Shown here piece after piece: positions 10,009-21,500 of a stretch of DNA of 64,000 nt. The DNA comes from Amoebophrya sp. A120 (lineage: Eukaryota > Sar > Dinophyceae > Syndiniales > Amoebophryaceae). Position numbers and translations under genes: made by a program. The stretch spans positions 12,445,832 through 12,509,831 of the forward strand of contig CAJINV010000001.1 in the NCBI GenBank assembly GCA_905178155.1, read 5' to 3'. The first letter of the stretch is position 1. Every line of letters begins with the position of its first letter. The notes beneath the pieces are model-generated. The model was not told where the DNA came from. It saw nothing but the letters and a program-made list of their open reading frames with translations, and searched no databases.

Positions 10009-13000
10009 TCACTGCTTCGTTTTTCTTGGGGGCGCTGCCTGATTGGTCGTGGAGTGCTGTCCTAAAATTCTCCGAATGGGGCTTGGGGTGTACACCATCG
10101 ATACGCTGGGCACAATCGAGTCTAAAAACTGACCCTCTTGCTGTTTTTGACTCGGCGTAAAATGAGCCTCCTCTGGGGCTTCTTGTGGTGGATGTTCTCG
10201 TTTACTTTTTTTCCCCGGCGGTGTTTGCACGGTTTGCGCCACGTGGTTCGGACTTACCAGCAACGACGGAAACCCGCGACCTGTTTGATGCTCTCGGGGA
10301 AGAATGTACTCGCTCATCATTGGTCCATCGTGGGGTATCGCATTTGTGGATCTCGCGTTGTAAGCGCTTTTTTTTACCGCAGCGGTGTTTCTTGTTGTCC
10401 TGTATGGCTGTTGGAACACAGACTGCATGCGCGGGCCCACGTTCGTACCTCTCTTCCTTCGCTGCCCAGAAATTAGGCCTCCGTCGTCATCCGCTTCAAA
10501 AGATTCCTTTGCTTCGACAAAACTACCATACCCAGAACGCTCCGTCGCGAACGCATTTTGCCTGGCTTCGGCGGCAGGCCACGATGTTGAAGCAAATTGA
10601 GTCGGTTGCCTACCTCGATCTTCTTGACCACGGGCATCAAACGCGTAACGACCGTCGTCTGGCTCCACCGCAGACGTTCGCCGTTTGTCAACCGGGACCA
10701 CCTCGTCCAAGCTTGTTCTTTCATCGTTAACTTCCTCCGCTTCGGTTGTTGTAGTTCCGGCTTGCACTGGTCGTTCTTCCGCAACACAGTTGTACCCAGC
10801 TTGCTCTTCTTGTTGTGCCCGATACAGCACTTCTTCCAATCCGCGCCCACAGATTGCGAGCTGGCCGGCCACATCTTGCAACTTTTGGTCCAGCACCGAG
10901 CGGTCCTTGAGCCGCTTCTGCTCCGCGAAACAGAGCTCCGTGCGCAACTCCTGATTATCAAGTGTAAAAGTGTCTGGGTCTGGAAGATTCTGACACTTGT
11001 CATGCACGTTTTGCACACTTGGAAATCCCCTACTACCGCTCGGGGGAGCTGGAACTTTCGCGAGACCAAACGAAATGGCAAGCGAGGTCCGCGCGCCCCC
11101 CCTGGAGGTGAGATGCGAGGGTGGCCCTGTGTTGTGATCTGCAATCTGCATTAGACCACACAGGAAATGAGGAAGTTGGAGAAGGATCAGAAATGATCTG
11201 GAGCGACACTATGGAACGCTCCAACAACCTCAGCCAACCACTGCCCTCGCATTCACAAGAGACCTGCCGAAACAGACTCAACTCCGGGTAGCCTTCCCGA
11301 AGCCGACCTCTAAGTTCGGCCTGGTCGGCAACGAGGCAATGTCCTCAGGGGCCGTTAGGAACCTCCCGAAACAATCGTCAACGAGCTTCAGCGCCGAGAA
11401 GCCGCTGACGAAAGAAACGCACAGACTGTTCCCAGTGGCAAGAACAGAAAGGCAGGGACATAGGTGAACCGACAGTGACACCAACTCGACCAAGGTAACC
11501 CAGAGTTCCGGACCCGGGGAACACTGGGGACCACGCGGCAGAAGCAACAGCACAAAGACGCCTGATGTGTTCCCAACCGCCAGTCAAGCAGCAGCCAAAA
11601 GTCAACGGAGGCAGCAGCAAAAGCCACTCAGGTACTCCACCGAGGACGAGAGGAGCCACAAGACCCGGAGCAAGCTCCGACGGCCACAACAGACGCTTCT
11701 ACTATCTCAACACCGCTGGGGGCGAAGACAGAGAGCAAGGCAAGAGCCTCGCGCAACGGGAATTTCCCACCAAGCCTCGTCAACGACCTCACATGAGAAG
11801 GCGCACCAGAACGGCCACGAGAGGGGTAGACATAGGGCATCCAGCATCCAGACACGTCGCCAACACCGAGGCGGTGAGCAACACCCATCATCTCGTTTGC
11901 GGGATCCGTCGCCACGCGTTCATGTTGGTCGGCACTGGCTTCCGCTCGTATCTCGTCCTCGTGGGGAACCCAGACATGGCTACTACCTCGAACGGGAGAG
12001 CTGGAAATGCCGCGCGCGCTCGCATACGCATCTGGGGCGGAGAACTCAAGATACGTCCAGCAGCCCGCCGACTCCACTACCGTAAGCCATTTAGGAGCAC
12101 CCGCGCCGCCTCGCGAAGCTCCTATGGTCCCGCCCTGGCCTTCGTTGCTGGGCCACAGTCCTGTGCGCAAATGCCCAGAATCCAAACACGCTCTATCAGG
12201 GGTGCCGCTAGAGTCACAGCAGGGACTTTACGCGCACAGACTATCAGGTCTGCCCTGGATTCTGGGGGTGAGAGAGATGCGGTGACAGCGCAGGAGAATC
12301 TTGGTCGAGAGACAACATCATCTTCCAGGGTCCACAGGAAGAGCGGGCACCTGTGATTAAATTGAGGCAACAGCGGGGACGGACATGTTCCGCCCCCGTG
12401 CACACAACAACAGAGTAGTAGACCGGCCAGATGATTGAAGAGAGAAGGAGACACAACGAAGCTACTTCACATGCAAGGACTTCAGAGGAGGAAACCAAAA
12501 AGCACAATAAAAATAGCACTATACTACTTTGCCCCCCCCAGAAGATCGCCATCACATGGCCGTGGCTCCAGCGCGCGCTCGCGTCCCGTGATGCGCGGAC
12601 CCTGCGCGGAAGATGTCTTCCCGAAAGCGTCCGAGTCCACCCATGCTGGGGATTGTGCGGGGCCGCGTGTGATGGCCAGCCTTCTCATCGAAGACAGTAA
12701 CGAAGCGCCCTTTTCCGCTCGTGTTGTGCTTTAAACCGGGGCCCATGCTATGCTTGTCATGGCGCCTGCCCAATCCACCGGCAGTCAATGTCGGCGTGGC
12801 GGTCCTCGTTTACCGTGCTTCTGGGCGTGGGCAAGACGGTAAGTCGATGGCTGTCGTCGGAGGAGAGGCCATGTGCGTTGTCAGTGTGCGCACGGACGCT
12901 CGGGGCGCCGATGCTCTAGCTAGTACTACTGTAAAGGGGCACAGAGGACCCGCCACGTACGGGTGTTTATCTACTTTCCTTTCGAAACTCCACTGCAGGG

Positions 13001-14584
13001 AGTCGGGGGAGGTACCGACGTGGCGTCAGTGGTAGTAAAACAATTTAGGAGATCAACAAACAGAAAGGTCCTACTCTACGGCATAGCTCCCCCTGTTCTA
13101 CATTGATGGATCTCAGGCAACAAGACAAAGTCTTGAGCCAAAATGGCTACGGTTTTGCATGAGCCCTGATGTCTGTGATGCATGCCCTAGCATCACAGAC
13201 TTTTTGCGAGCTTCTTGATGCCTATTCCGCATGACAACTGCCCTCTCCGCGTAGCAAAAATTACATTCCTTTTGGTACTCATGCAATACAGATTTTTCTG
13301 GACTCCAAATGCAGCATCACAAGTTGCATTCTTCCAGACCCAGACATTTTTACATTTGATACTGCACCAGCTCGCGAGATTCCTCCACCGTGTCCGCGGC
13401 TATTCCGTCGACCTGCGCAAGGAAACCCCGCACCTCGGCCTCCGCGGTTTCCAAACGGGATTCGAACCCGGCGCGGGCCTCTTCCAACTCCTCCCACTTC
13501 TTCGCGAATTCACTCTTGAAATTCTTCTGCTTCTCCAACAAGTAGTCCGCACTCTGCGCGAAGAGCACCTTCGCATCGTCGAGCAGCAGCTTGTGCTGCT
13601 GCTCCAGCAAGCTCTGTTTTTCCGCCTGCTGCTCGATCAGCTCGCGCATCTTCCGCTCCCGGGTGTGGACTTCGGAACTCAGCGCGCGCGAGCTTTCCAC
13701 CTGCGAACGATTTTTGAGATCCTTTTTGTACACAGCAACTACTACGCATCAAACTGCTCTACACGCCGCCAAAAATTATGCTGAATTACTTACTAATAGA
13801 AGCAACCACGACTTCCAACCTGATCCAACCTGGCGTCGAGTTCGCGAATCTTGTCTGCCCACGTGCGGTTTTCCGCGCGGTCCAGCAGCAACTCGTTTTG
13901 GTGTCTGAAAATGTCGTCCTCCAGCTGCAACTGCCGAAACTCGAACTTCCGGAGCGCGGACTGGATGTTCGTGTCGTGCTCGACGAAATGCGCCTCCCAG
14001 CTGCTCTCCGTCGTTTGGAACTGCTTCACGCAGGTCTGCAGCTCGTGCTCGATCCGCTCCACGTGCTCTTCCATCTGCTTGATGGCCCCGTTTTGCCGTT
14101 CCAGCTGCTTCTGCACCTCGAAGTTCGTCCGCTGCTGGTCCTCGGTGACCTGCTGCAGCTGCAAAAAGAGCTTCTCGTCCGTCTCCTCCCCGTTCGCGAT
14201 CAGCCGCTCGCACTCGCCCACCCGGTCGCGCGTGTGCTCGATCGGTACGGAAAACGCGTTTGTGGTCGCGACCGTACCCGCCAGGTCCGCGATCCGCACG
14301 CTCTGCTCCGCAACCACCTGTTCGTTGTTGATGATACGTTGCTCCAGCTGCTCCATCGCGCGAGCGAAGGTACGCAGCAACTCGGGACCCAGCGCCGCCG
14401 CCAAATCCGAAGTAGAGGAGTTCATGTGGGATGCAGCGTTGGCACTTGCTGTTGCGGCGGAAGTCGTAGTAGACTGCTGGTGTAATTTTTTGGTATCACC
14501 ATTATTCTCCGCAGGGCTTGCCGAAGGGTCTTTCTCTTCCGTCGCCCCGTTCTTTCGGGAATTAGATGCAGAACTGGAAGACAT
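10009..14584 (-). CDS. Long coiled-coil protein, 3 exons
   Basis: Exons 14584-13820, about 13721-13368 and 10950-10009 join to about 686 aa. The start ATG (MSSSSASNSR) follows CTGCAG|CA, a good trans-splice acceptor. A Ser/Ala-rich head (to residue ~75) is followed by an almost unbroken coiled coil through exons 1 and 2 (ELLRTFARAMEQLEQRI; MRELIEQQAEKQSLLEQQHK; LEEARAGFESRLETAEAEV), continuing into exon 3 (CFAEQKRLKDRSVLDQKLQD). A polar, disordered tail of ~250 residues ends RKTKQ. Intron 1 donor is GATCAG|GTTGG; its acceptor is either AAAAAG|GAT or, seven codons later, CGCAG|GTG, both in phase. Intron 2 is the 2.4-kb introner D with a nested retroposed transcript; it can splice GT-AG (CTG|GTGCAG ... 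ATCAG|GAG) in frame. No specific family recognised; a cytoskeletal or basal-body role is possible from the architecture alone. Confidence 0.72.
11016..13152 (-). mobile_element. Retroposed spliced-leader transcript nested in introner D
   Basis: The 2.14-kb insert is flanked by 8-bp direct repeats GTTTTGCA at 11008-11015 and 13153-13160. On the minus strand it starts exactly with the dinoflagellate spliced leader and continues ACTTTGTCTTG, not with a GT splice donor. It is therefore a copy of an already trans-spliced RNA reinserted into the genome. The other end (GGGGATTTCCAAGTG) has no poly(A) tract. Frames of 90-185 codons exist on the minus strand (for example 12185-11628), but I recognise no protein domain; it may be a decayed mRNA or a non-coding transcript. 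Retroposed cDNAs carrying spliced-leader relics are known from dinoflagellates. Confidence 0.85.
13133..13154 (-). other. Complete dinoflagellate spliced-leader sequence (22 nt)
   Basis: The minus strand reads A, then CCGTAGCCATTTTGGCTC, then AAG: a perfect match to the known 22-nt dinoflagellate leader. The first two or three bases overlap the target duplication. It is followed by AC, so it is the 5' end of a mature trans-spliced RNA and not a spliced-leader RNA gene, which would have a GT donor here. Confidence 0.95.
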
Positions 14585-15142
14585 TGCTGCAGTGCGAAAG
14601 GCAAACCACAAGCAGAAGGCCACGGTGATGCAGCAGGCGGCGAAAGGAGAGACTCCTTAGTCAGTGAGCAAGTACCTTCTCAGTGGCAACGACAATCAGA
14701 GTCTGGCCATGAAGACGGGATTAGCAGCTCTTATCCTGATTCTCCGCTATTCGAGCCATGCTGATGAAGACAGTATACTCACTGCTCTCTCATGACGACT
14801 GACACCTTCTGTTTTCGTTTCCAGACAGACAGTATTTCTATTTTCAGCCAGAAGTATCAGCATAATGACGAGGGAAAGTCCCTAGTTCCGTTTTTCTGTC
14901 GTATCTAGCATAGAATCTTTGTCCCCTTTCAAGAAGACGAAAGTGCGAAAATGAACACCGGTTGGCTTTTCGGCCAACTCAAAATTCCGAAGTGCTTCTT
15001 GTAGAAACAGGTCGGACCGCAAAAAGGCGCTGCTTATATATCTGTAAGCTCCAGAATTCTTGTTACCCCTCCCCCAGGGAGGAAATCGAAATGGAACCAG
15101 TGCGATGGACTTTAGAGTACACAACAAGAAGAAACCAAAATC
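14585..15142. other. Intergenic region, 0.56 kb
   Basis: Holds the CTGCAG acceptor just upstream of the coiled-coil start codon. Nothing else recognised. Confidence 0.4.
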
Positions 15143-16165
15143 TCAGTCGTGCGTGGCCCTGTAGCCGAAATGTCTCGGGAAGTCGTTCGAGAGTCTCTGC
15201 CCTGTTTTCTTGTTCTTCCAGTGCGAGAAGTGGTAGTGGTAGCGCACCGATTTGAACTTCCCGACCCACTTCGAGCTGGGCCCGCCGTAGCGGTGCTCCT
15301 GCGATATGTTCTTCGACGGCTCAAACCGCATCGGCAGCTCGATCCGCTCCCGCTCGTACTCCAGTCGGCGGCCGTACCCGTTGATGCGGTACCCGTGGCC
15401 GTCGAACAGACACGGGGCCTCGTGCTCAAACGGGTAGTCGCTGTCCGAGGACCGCCACTCCCGTGGCTCCTCCTCTTCCTCCTCCTCCAGCGCACCAGGA
15501 GCATCCTCGTCGTCGTAGTACTCGCCCGCCTCCTCCGCCGCCTCTAAATCCTCCCGCTCTCTCCGTTCCAGGTGCAATAAATGCGGGTTTTTCCGGTGCG
15601 CCCGCAGCGCCAGCACGTCCTCGGCAAAATCTTTCCCGTCGTCCGTCGGACTTACCGTGTACCGAACCTCCCCGGTGTACCAGTTGTAATGGTAGAAAAT
15701 GCCCTCACGCGTCCGCAGCCCCTCCCACTGCTGCTGCTTCGTGATTTTGGGCAGCACGAGCTTGTTTATTTCCTGCTCGTCTTGCTTTTTATTTCTCCGC
15801 TTCTTACTGGTGGGTACCTTCTTGCCGCTGAGCTCCGCCGCTTTCTCCTCGTCTCTCTCGCGGGCCTGCTGCAGCCGCTCCTCGAAGTGCTGCCGCAAGC
15901 TCGGGTGGATGTGCGAGTCGATCAGTTCCGGCTCCCCGTTGGGCGAAAACCGGGCGTAGAGCAACGCGTCCTTGTGCTGCTTCTTCTGCCCCAATTGCTG
16001 CAACACGGTTGAGACCTGCGACGTGGCGGAGCTGCTCACATTTGTCACCGCCGACTGCGCGTCGTTGAAGACAAAAGTGTCCCGGTTCGGCTGCCGTGTG
16101 TGCCCGACCGCGGAACCGCGCGGATCCAGCGGCGGCAGGCGATTCAAGCTGGCTGCCGTCAGCAT
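15143..16165 (-). CDS. Charged protein of unknown function, single exon
   Basis: 340 aa from ATG (MLTAASLNRL) to stop. It has a basic lysine stretch (SKKRRNKKQDEQE, ~residue 120), a middle part with aromatic residues (WEGLRTREGIFYHYNWYTGE), an acidic run (ALEEEEEEEPRE, ~residue 235), and a well-ordered-looking C-terminus rich in H, Y, W and R (KFKSVRYHYHFSHWKNKKTG ... FPRHFGYRATHD). No signal peptide or membrane helix. The compositional contrast between the linker and the C-terminus suggests a conserved C-terminal domain that I do not recognise. Confidence 0.68.
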   Translation of the reverse strand: MLTAASLNRLPPLDPRGSAVGHTRQPNRDTFVFNDAQSAVTNVSSSATSQVSTVLQQLGQKKQHKDALLYARFSPNGEPELIDSHIHPSLRQHFEERLQQARERDEEKAAELSGKKVPTSKKRRNKKQDEQEINKLVLPKITKQQQWEGLRTREGIFYHYNWYTGEVRYTVSPTDDGKDFAEDVLALRAHRKNPHLLHLERREREDLEAAEEAGEYYDDEDAPGALEEEEEEEPREWRSSDSDYPFEHEAPCLFDGHGYRINGYGRRLEYERERIELPMRFEPSKNISQEHRYGGPSSKWVGKFKSVRYHYHFSHWKNKKTGQRLSNDFPRHFGYRATHD

Positions 16166-16948
16166 CGCTAGTCGTTTCGGAGATTCGGAGATCGGCGCCG
16201 CCGGGAACTCTTTTCAGCCTGTTCAGCAGACTACCTAGTTATTGCTCTGTTAGGAAATGACGCGGTCCACCGAATCTGAAAATTATTGAACAGTTTTTCT
16301 CTTATTTCCATCATGTTATCGAACATTGAGAACAAGAAAATGGGTAGGAGAAACAGACGAAAGATTGGGATATGTTTAGCTTGGTCAACATCCTGTTTTG
16401 TTTCTGAAATTGTTCAAAGTCGAAGTACACGTGAGATCTTCACCAGCAAACGGCCAAAGATATTCGACGTGACCACCCGGTACTAGCCTTCCTATAGTCA
16501 GAACGTGGGCGCCGGGCACGAAGAACGTATCTGAAGACGAGGGACGCGCTTCCTTAAGGCCTGATCAGTTTATTTGTCTTTGTATCTCATCTTGTTGTAC
16601 GACAGATATAGAGGACGATAAGAAGGACGAACGGACCGCAGCGACGGTAAACGAAAGTGAAACACGCGCACGACGACGAGATGCATGAAGCAGACACGGC
16701 AATGACACGTTAATGCATGATCCACCTGCTATTGGTCTGACAGGCACGATGAATCCAACAACAGAGAGGATGAGAACAGGTGAAAAGGCGAGATAAAAAC
16801 CTTTCCTTTGTTGGTCACGATTCTTTTTTACTAATTTTCCGAAGCGAAGATTATCCGTAAGGCGCAACACCCTATTAAATTTGAATAAACTCGCTCAACA
16901 AAATTGGTACTGCAGCGCACCGGTTTGCAAAACATGCAACACTTCAGT
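16166..16948. other. Intergenic region, 0.8 kb
   Basis: AT-richer than the flanking genes. No supported gene, RNA or repeat. Confidence 0.4.
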
Positions 16949-17935
16949 CTAAAAAATGCAGGACATCAGGCGCAAACTGCTTCTGCGTTTCTGAGAATTT
17001 CCTTTCTGCGAAAGGGTGGCAGATTGACTGCCATCCAAAGTCTTAACCGGTTCTCCTGGGACGATCACCACGGGCAATTCTACTGCTTCTTCCGCGACCG
17101 GACTGACTTCGCGAAACAGAGTGGAGACGAGGACCGGCACGTTGCTGACTGGCTTAACTGGTTCTTGTTCAGACCTCTCGTGTTTGCCTTCATCTACGCG
17201 CTCCTGGCCGTGCCCGAACAGCGGCAGTTTCTGGCTCCCGCGCTTCATCTCGGATACCAGCGCCCACGGACTCATTTCGGATGGAAACGTTCTTGCGCGC
17301 GCGTCCGCCACACGCACTCTTCTCTTTAATGCCTCTGCCCGCCGCCGCCGCCTTTCTTCCTTCGCATTCAAGATCTGCCGTATTTTCGCCGTACCATCTT
17401 CGTCGTCTTTATTGTCCAGTGCGCGGCATGAAGATGTCGGCAACAACATCTTGCTTCCTGTATAGTACGTGATCCGGCTCACGATCATAGACGTCACGCA
17501 AGCAAACACCGCTCGGATCTCCTCCCGCAACCAGAAGAAGGCCAACATCGCGCAGCGGCACCAGTTGTACTCGCGCCGCAGCAAAAACTTTCGCACCTTG
17601 CGCCGCGAAAGTAAGGCACCTTGGGCGCGCAGCAGCTGCGCCTCTTCCTGGTGTCGCTCCGCCATGGTGAAAATATCACTGCGTGCGATTCTGCGACGCA
17701 GCGCCTGCAACCGCGCCACCGCCTCGCGAGGTAGAAGGGAGAGGACGTAAACCAATGCGAAAATGACGACCACCACAACGAGTTGGACCGTAGCAATGAC
17801 CTCGGCAAACGTCCAGCCTTCCTTACTACGGGAGCTGGACAAAAATTCCCGCTTCACAAAAGCCCACCACCGGGAACTCTCCTCCTCTTGTTCCCGAGAG
17901 CTAGATGAAACTGGTCGTGTCGTGGATCTGTTCAT
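16949..17935 (-). CDS. Membrane-anchored basic protein of unknown function
   Basis: 328 aa, single exon, from ATG (MNRSTTRPVS). One strong hydrophobic segment at residues ~46-67 (VIATVQLVVVVVIFALVYVL), a weaker one near 130-155 (CAMLAFFWLREEIRAVFACV), and a very basic helix at ~185-210 (KEERRRRRAEALKRRVRVA). The C-terminal third is polar and looks disordered. Family unknown. Confidence 0.6.
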   Translation of the reverse strand: MNRSTTRPVSSSSREQEEESSRWWAFVKREFLSSSRSKEGWTFAEVIATVQLVVVVVIFALVYVLSLLPREAVARLQALRRRIARSDIFTMAERHQEEAQLLRAQGALLSRRKVRKFLLRREYNWCRCAMLAFFWLREEIRAVFACVTSMIVSRITYYTGSKMLLPTSSCRALDNKDDEDGTAKIRQILNAKEERRRRRAEALKRRVRVADARARTFPSEMSPWALVSEMKRGSQKLPLFGHGQERVDEGKHERSEQEPVKPVSNVPVLVSTLFREVSPVAEEAVELPVVIVPGEPVKTLDGSQSATLSQKGNSQKRRSSLRLMSCIF

Positions 17936-18592
17936 CTTGTGCAGACTTCAGCTCCAGCTGCCGAGGAAAGTATTGATCTAGAAGTGGCCGAGAAGATGTT
18001 AACACATTCAGGGTTGTGAAAAACGTAGTCGATGAACAGTGAAATGTATGTACGTAGTTGTAAAACTAGCGGAGAGGACCTCCCACGCAAAGTATTGGTG
18101 AAGTTGCCAACAGCAAATACTACTGCACGATATCAGTCTCGCCGGGAGGCAAACGCAAACATGAGCATAGCTGTGCCTAGTATAAAATGTAAGAAATACT
18201 CCAAGAGTAAATAGAGGTGCTTAAGATGCCTGATATCACAGCAAACTGTTCAACGGGTAGGGCTTACTTGTTCACAGCGTCCGTGCACGAAAACGACGAA
18301 CTTGTGTATGTACGAATGTGTGTATGTACGAAACGTAAACAGCAACAGGCCACTGAGTGGGAATTCTAACATTCCAGACGAACGACTTCGACTTAGCTTC
18401 GGGGTTGACGTGGACGATCCGTCATTTTGATTTTCCAGAAAACGTAAACGACAACACCGCATAATGCTGCATGACTCGAACACGTTCAAGCAAAACGGAA
18501 TGTCCTGAGGCCGCGTTGTAAAAGTAACGCGGATAAAGTACCTCGACCTTCTAGCACGGCAGGCGCGCTGGTTTCATTCGCGCTTCTCTTTT
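17936..18592. other. Intergenic region, 0.66 kb
   Basis: No supported feature. A short GTATGTACGA repetition occurs near 18306-18330. Confidence 0.35.
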
Positions 18593-21500
18593 CTATCCGC
18601 CTTTTGTGTTTGTTCTAATTTTCTTCTTCAACAGCGTCAGCTTTGGCGCCACCTGGCCAGCGTTGAGACTCACGGCTGCACACCGCGAGTAGTTCAACCC
18701 TGCGCTCCCCGTGCCACAATCATCGGCGGGCGACGAAATGGACAGTTTGCGCACAATGTGGTTGGAATCCTGCGAGAAAGCAAGCTCGTTGCGCAACTCG
18801 CGGTTGCCGTAAAGGATTTTCTGCGCAGGGCGCAGCTCGTCGTGTGGTGCCCGCGAAGAGGAAGACGCTGCGGGGACGAGGAAACTTTTTGGCGTTGATT
18901 CCTTGTCCGATGCCGCGCCGTGCTGCGAAAACACGTCTTCCTCCACCTCGCTCGGCGGACCGCTGCACTCCGGGGAGAGGTCTGGTGGCGCTGCAGGGGA
19001 AAACACTTTCAATATGTTTTCGCGGAGAATCTTCGGCGTATCGGCATGGTCCTCGTGTGGAGGTCTTTGCACTACCTGCTCGGCGGCGGTCAGCGGTTTC
19101 CAGAGGGACGCACGGGCTTGCGCCTCGCGGTCGTCCTCAACGTCGTCGCCGCGAGCCGCGTCGCGGATCTCAAATTGTTCTTCTGAAATTTCGTCCGCGT
19201 CGTCGCATACATTGTCAATGGAGCGCGGTAGAGTTCCACTCTCTCGCGTTCCGGGAATCGCCGATGACCCGGTTTCCTGATAGGATTATTTGTTCAAATA
19301 GAGTTTTAATATTGGGCCTGTTGTACATAGCAGACAAAATGCCGTGTGCCGGTGGATGATTGAGTCTGTGCCTATCACTATCACACGGAGTGCGACGCAG
19401 AAACATTAACATTCTGCAAAAAACGCAACAGGTATAGCACTTGCCTGTCCGAGCTGGTGCTCCGGTTCGTCGAGAGAGGAGAAAAGACGTGCGTTCTTTT
19501 CGAAGTACGACGCGAAACTCATTCGTTGCGAAAAAGAGCTCGTCCGCGACCGTGTTGCCGAGGAAATGGACCGGGTTCCAGATGGTGCTACCCCCGTCGA
19601 ATGAGCATTTTGCTGGTTGTTCCCGGGTAGTGTGGCCTGGTTCGCGTGGACCTCGTCAGTCGACACGAAGGCGGTGCCGTTTTCGCCGTCAGCGCAGGGA
19701 AAATTGCTCACTGCGGCCCCGGCTTCGTCTTGTTTGCCCGGACCAGTACTAGCACCAACCGAAGGGGCGCGCCTATCGCTCCGCTCCTGCGAGGTAGTTG
19801 TACCTAGTGGCTGTCTTTTCTCTCGCCCTGCAGATCCTCTTTCCGAGCTGTCCAGATGATAGTCTTCAATTTCAGCAGGAACACAGTGCAGTTCCTCTTC
19901 GTCGGTTTCCAGCTGCCCCGCGTCGTCACTAATCGCGGCAGGTAGCCGGGGGACCTCTTCCAGGATTGTGTGTTTTCCGTCGGGCGTGTACAATGGCAGG
20001 TACAGCGGGTTGTCCGAACGCGGAAGGGGTGCAGAGTTGGTGTCTGCAGAGTCCAATACGCGAAACCACTTAGAGTACACTTGTCCCAGAAAAATCTGGT
20101 CCTTACTTGCCACCAAACTGCTTTTCGCGTCGAACTGTGGCTTCGTACGAAACGCAATGCCCTGCTTCGGAAATATCACCTTCATGTAGCGCGGTGGTGC
20201 CTCGAGCTGGCCCGTGAGATCCTCGACGGCCTCCTGCATTTTCGCTTCGGCTACACGCGACAGTTTCAACCTGAAGGAAGCGTGTCGTTTTTTTGTGAAA
20301 TTCACTGGCTAGTGGTACGTCAAGCACTATTTGCTCATACATCTGTAGACTAGCAACTGATGCAACTGACGAATCATCACGGGCGGCGCACTTTCCTGAT
20401 GCGGACAGAACCAGAAGTAGTTCAACGGCCCCAAAAAAATCAGTCTGACCTTTCGGTGAATCGAGCAGCCTTCTGTATTGCTTCCTCCGGATTTAGTGCG
20501 CCCATGGCTACTTGCTCTGCCGCTTGTCCGGCCCACTTGTCGCGGGCCTGTTCCGCTATCTCCACGCATTCCACGCGGAGCCCGCCCGCGACCCACTCGC
20601 GGCCGAATAGCGCCCGGTTGGGCACTACGGTCACCACCGTCTCATGCGCCGACCAAGGGTGCCCGCAGTTGCACACCCAGCTGGCCTCGAAGCACTTACA
20701 CGGACACTTTTTGTTCCGCTGCCCCGGGACGTGACCCTGGCACGCGAAAATTTCCAGCCCCTGCGCGTTATATTTCCCGGTTGGCTTATGGTCGGACCGC
20801 TTGTGCTTGCAACTGCACCGCACCTCCCAGGCACCCTGCTGCACGTGGAACTGAAAGCCCTTGCAGGGACACTTCTTGCACTTGGAACCGCAAGTACTGT
20901 TGTGGTCTTCGAGTTTGTGTCCGCAGATGCACAGCGCCTTCTTCGGCTTCAGTCGGCAGCACGTCGAACTGCTTGCCGGTTCGCAGAGCGTGCACCGCCA
21001 CACCACCTGTAGCATTGGTGGTTCCACGGGCTGTTCTTCGGTCTGCCGCACCAAATCCAGCTCCTGCTGTGCCGAACTTGCGGCTTGGTGTTTTTCCAAA
21101 GCGAGTTCGTCATGATTGTATCCCGCGGTCAGTCTCTTCAGCTCCTGGGTGCTGGAGGCCCCGATTGGAAGCGAGAGACCACGCTGCGTCCCCCCTAGAA
21201 GTCCTCTGGGCGGTGGCTGGAAAAAACGGAAGTCGATTTTGTCCGAGCCAAATTGGGTCCCGAACACTTGTTTATCCAGACGCTCCGATCTCTTCATCAC
21301 CTTTCCTCCTTCCGCGGTCGGGTCAGTCGCGGCGTGCTGCGTCGCATTCGCCTGCTGCGGGTGCCCTCGTGGCCTGGAGCTAGCGTAGTTACCATCTGTT
21401 GTAGCCGCCACGCCGCCTTTTGTGCCAGAACCCAGATTGAAAAGCCCATTCTCTCGTGCCTTTGATACCAGTTCCAACGCTTTCTGCAGTTGCAGAAACT

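Larger units (their letters stand above)
10956..13361 (-). mobile_element. Introner, family 1, copy D, interrupted by a 2.1-kb insertion
   Basis: Left end TATCAAGTGTAAAAGTGTCT at 10956, right end AGACATTTTTACATTTGATA ending at 13361, both with the TCTGGGTCTGG core. The two halves, 10956-11015 and 13161-13361, add up to 261 bp, the usual length of the family. The flanking duplication is eroded (CTGAT left, CTGCA right), so this copy is probably older than the others. It forms intron 2 of the coiled-coil gene. Confidence 0.9.

Noticed and set aside
11565-12356. A 263-codon plus-strand frame within the retroposed insert
   Set aside because: It runs against the leader orientation, has no recognisable domain and overlaps equally long minus-strand frames.
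13133-13154. A functional spliced-leader RNA gene
   Set aside because: A leader RNA gene needs a GT donor right after the leader; here the leader is followed by AC and by exon-like sequence, and the insert has target duplications.
13436-13460. A tRNA-like GGGATTCGAACCCG stretch
   Set aside because: It lies inside the coiled-coil frame (AGFESRLETAE), and no acceptor or anticodon stem fits around it.
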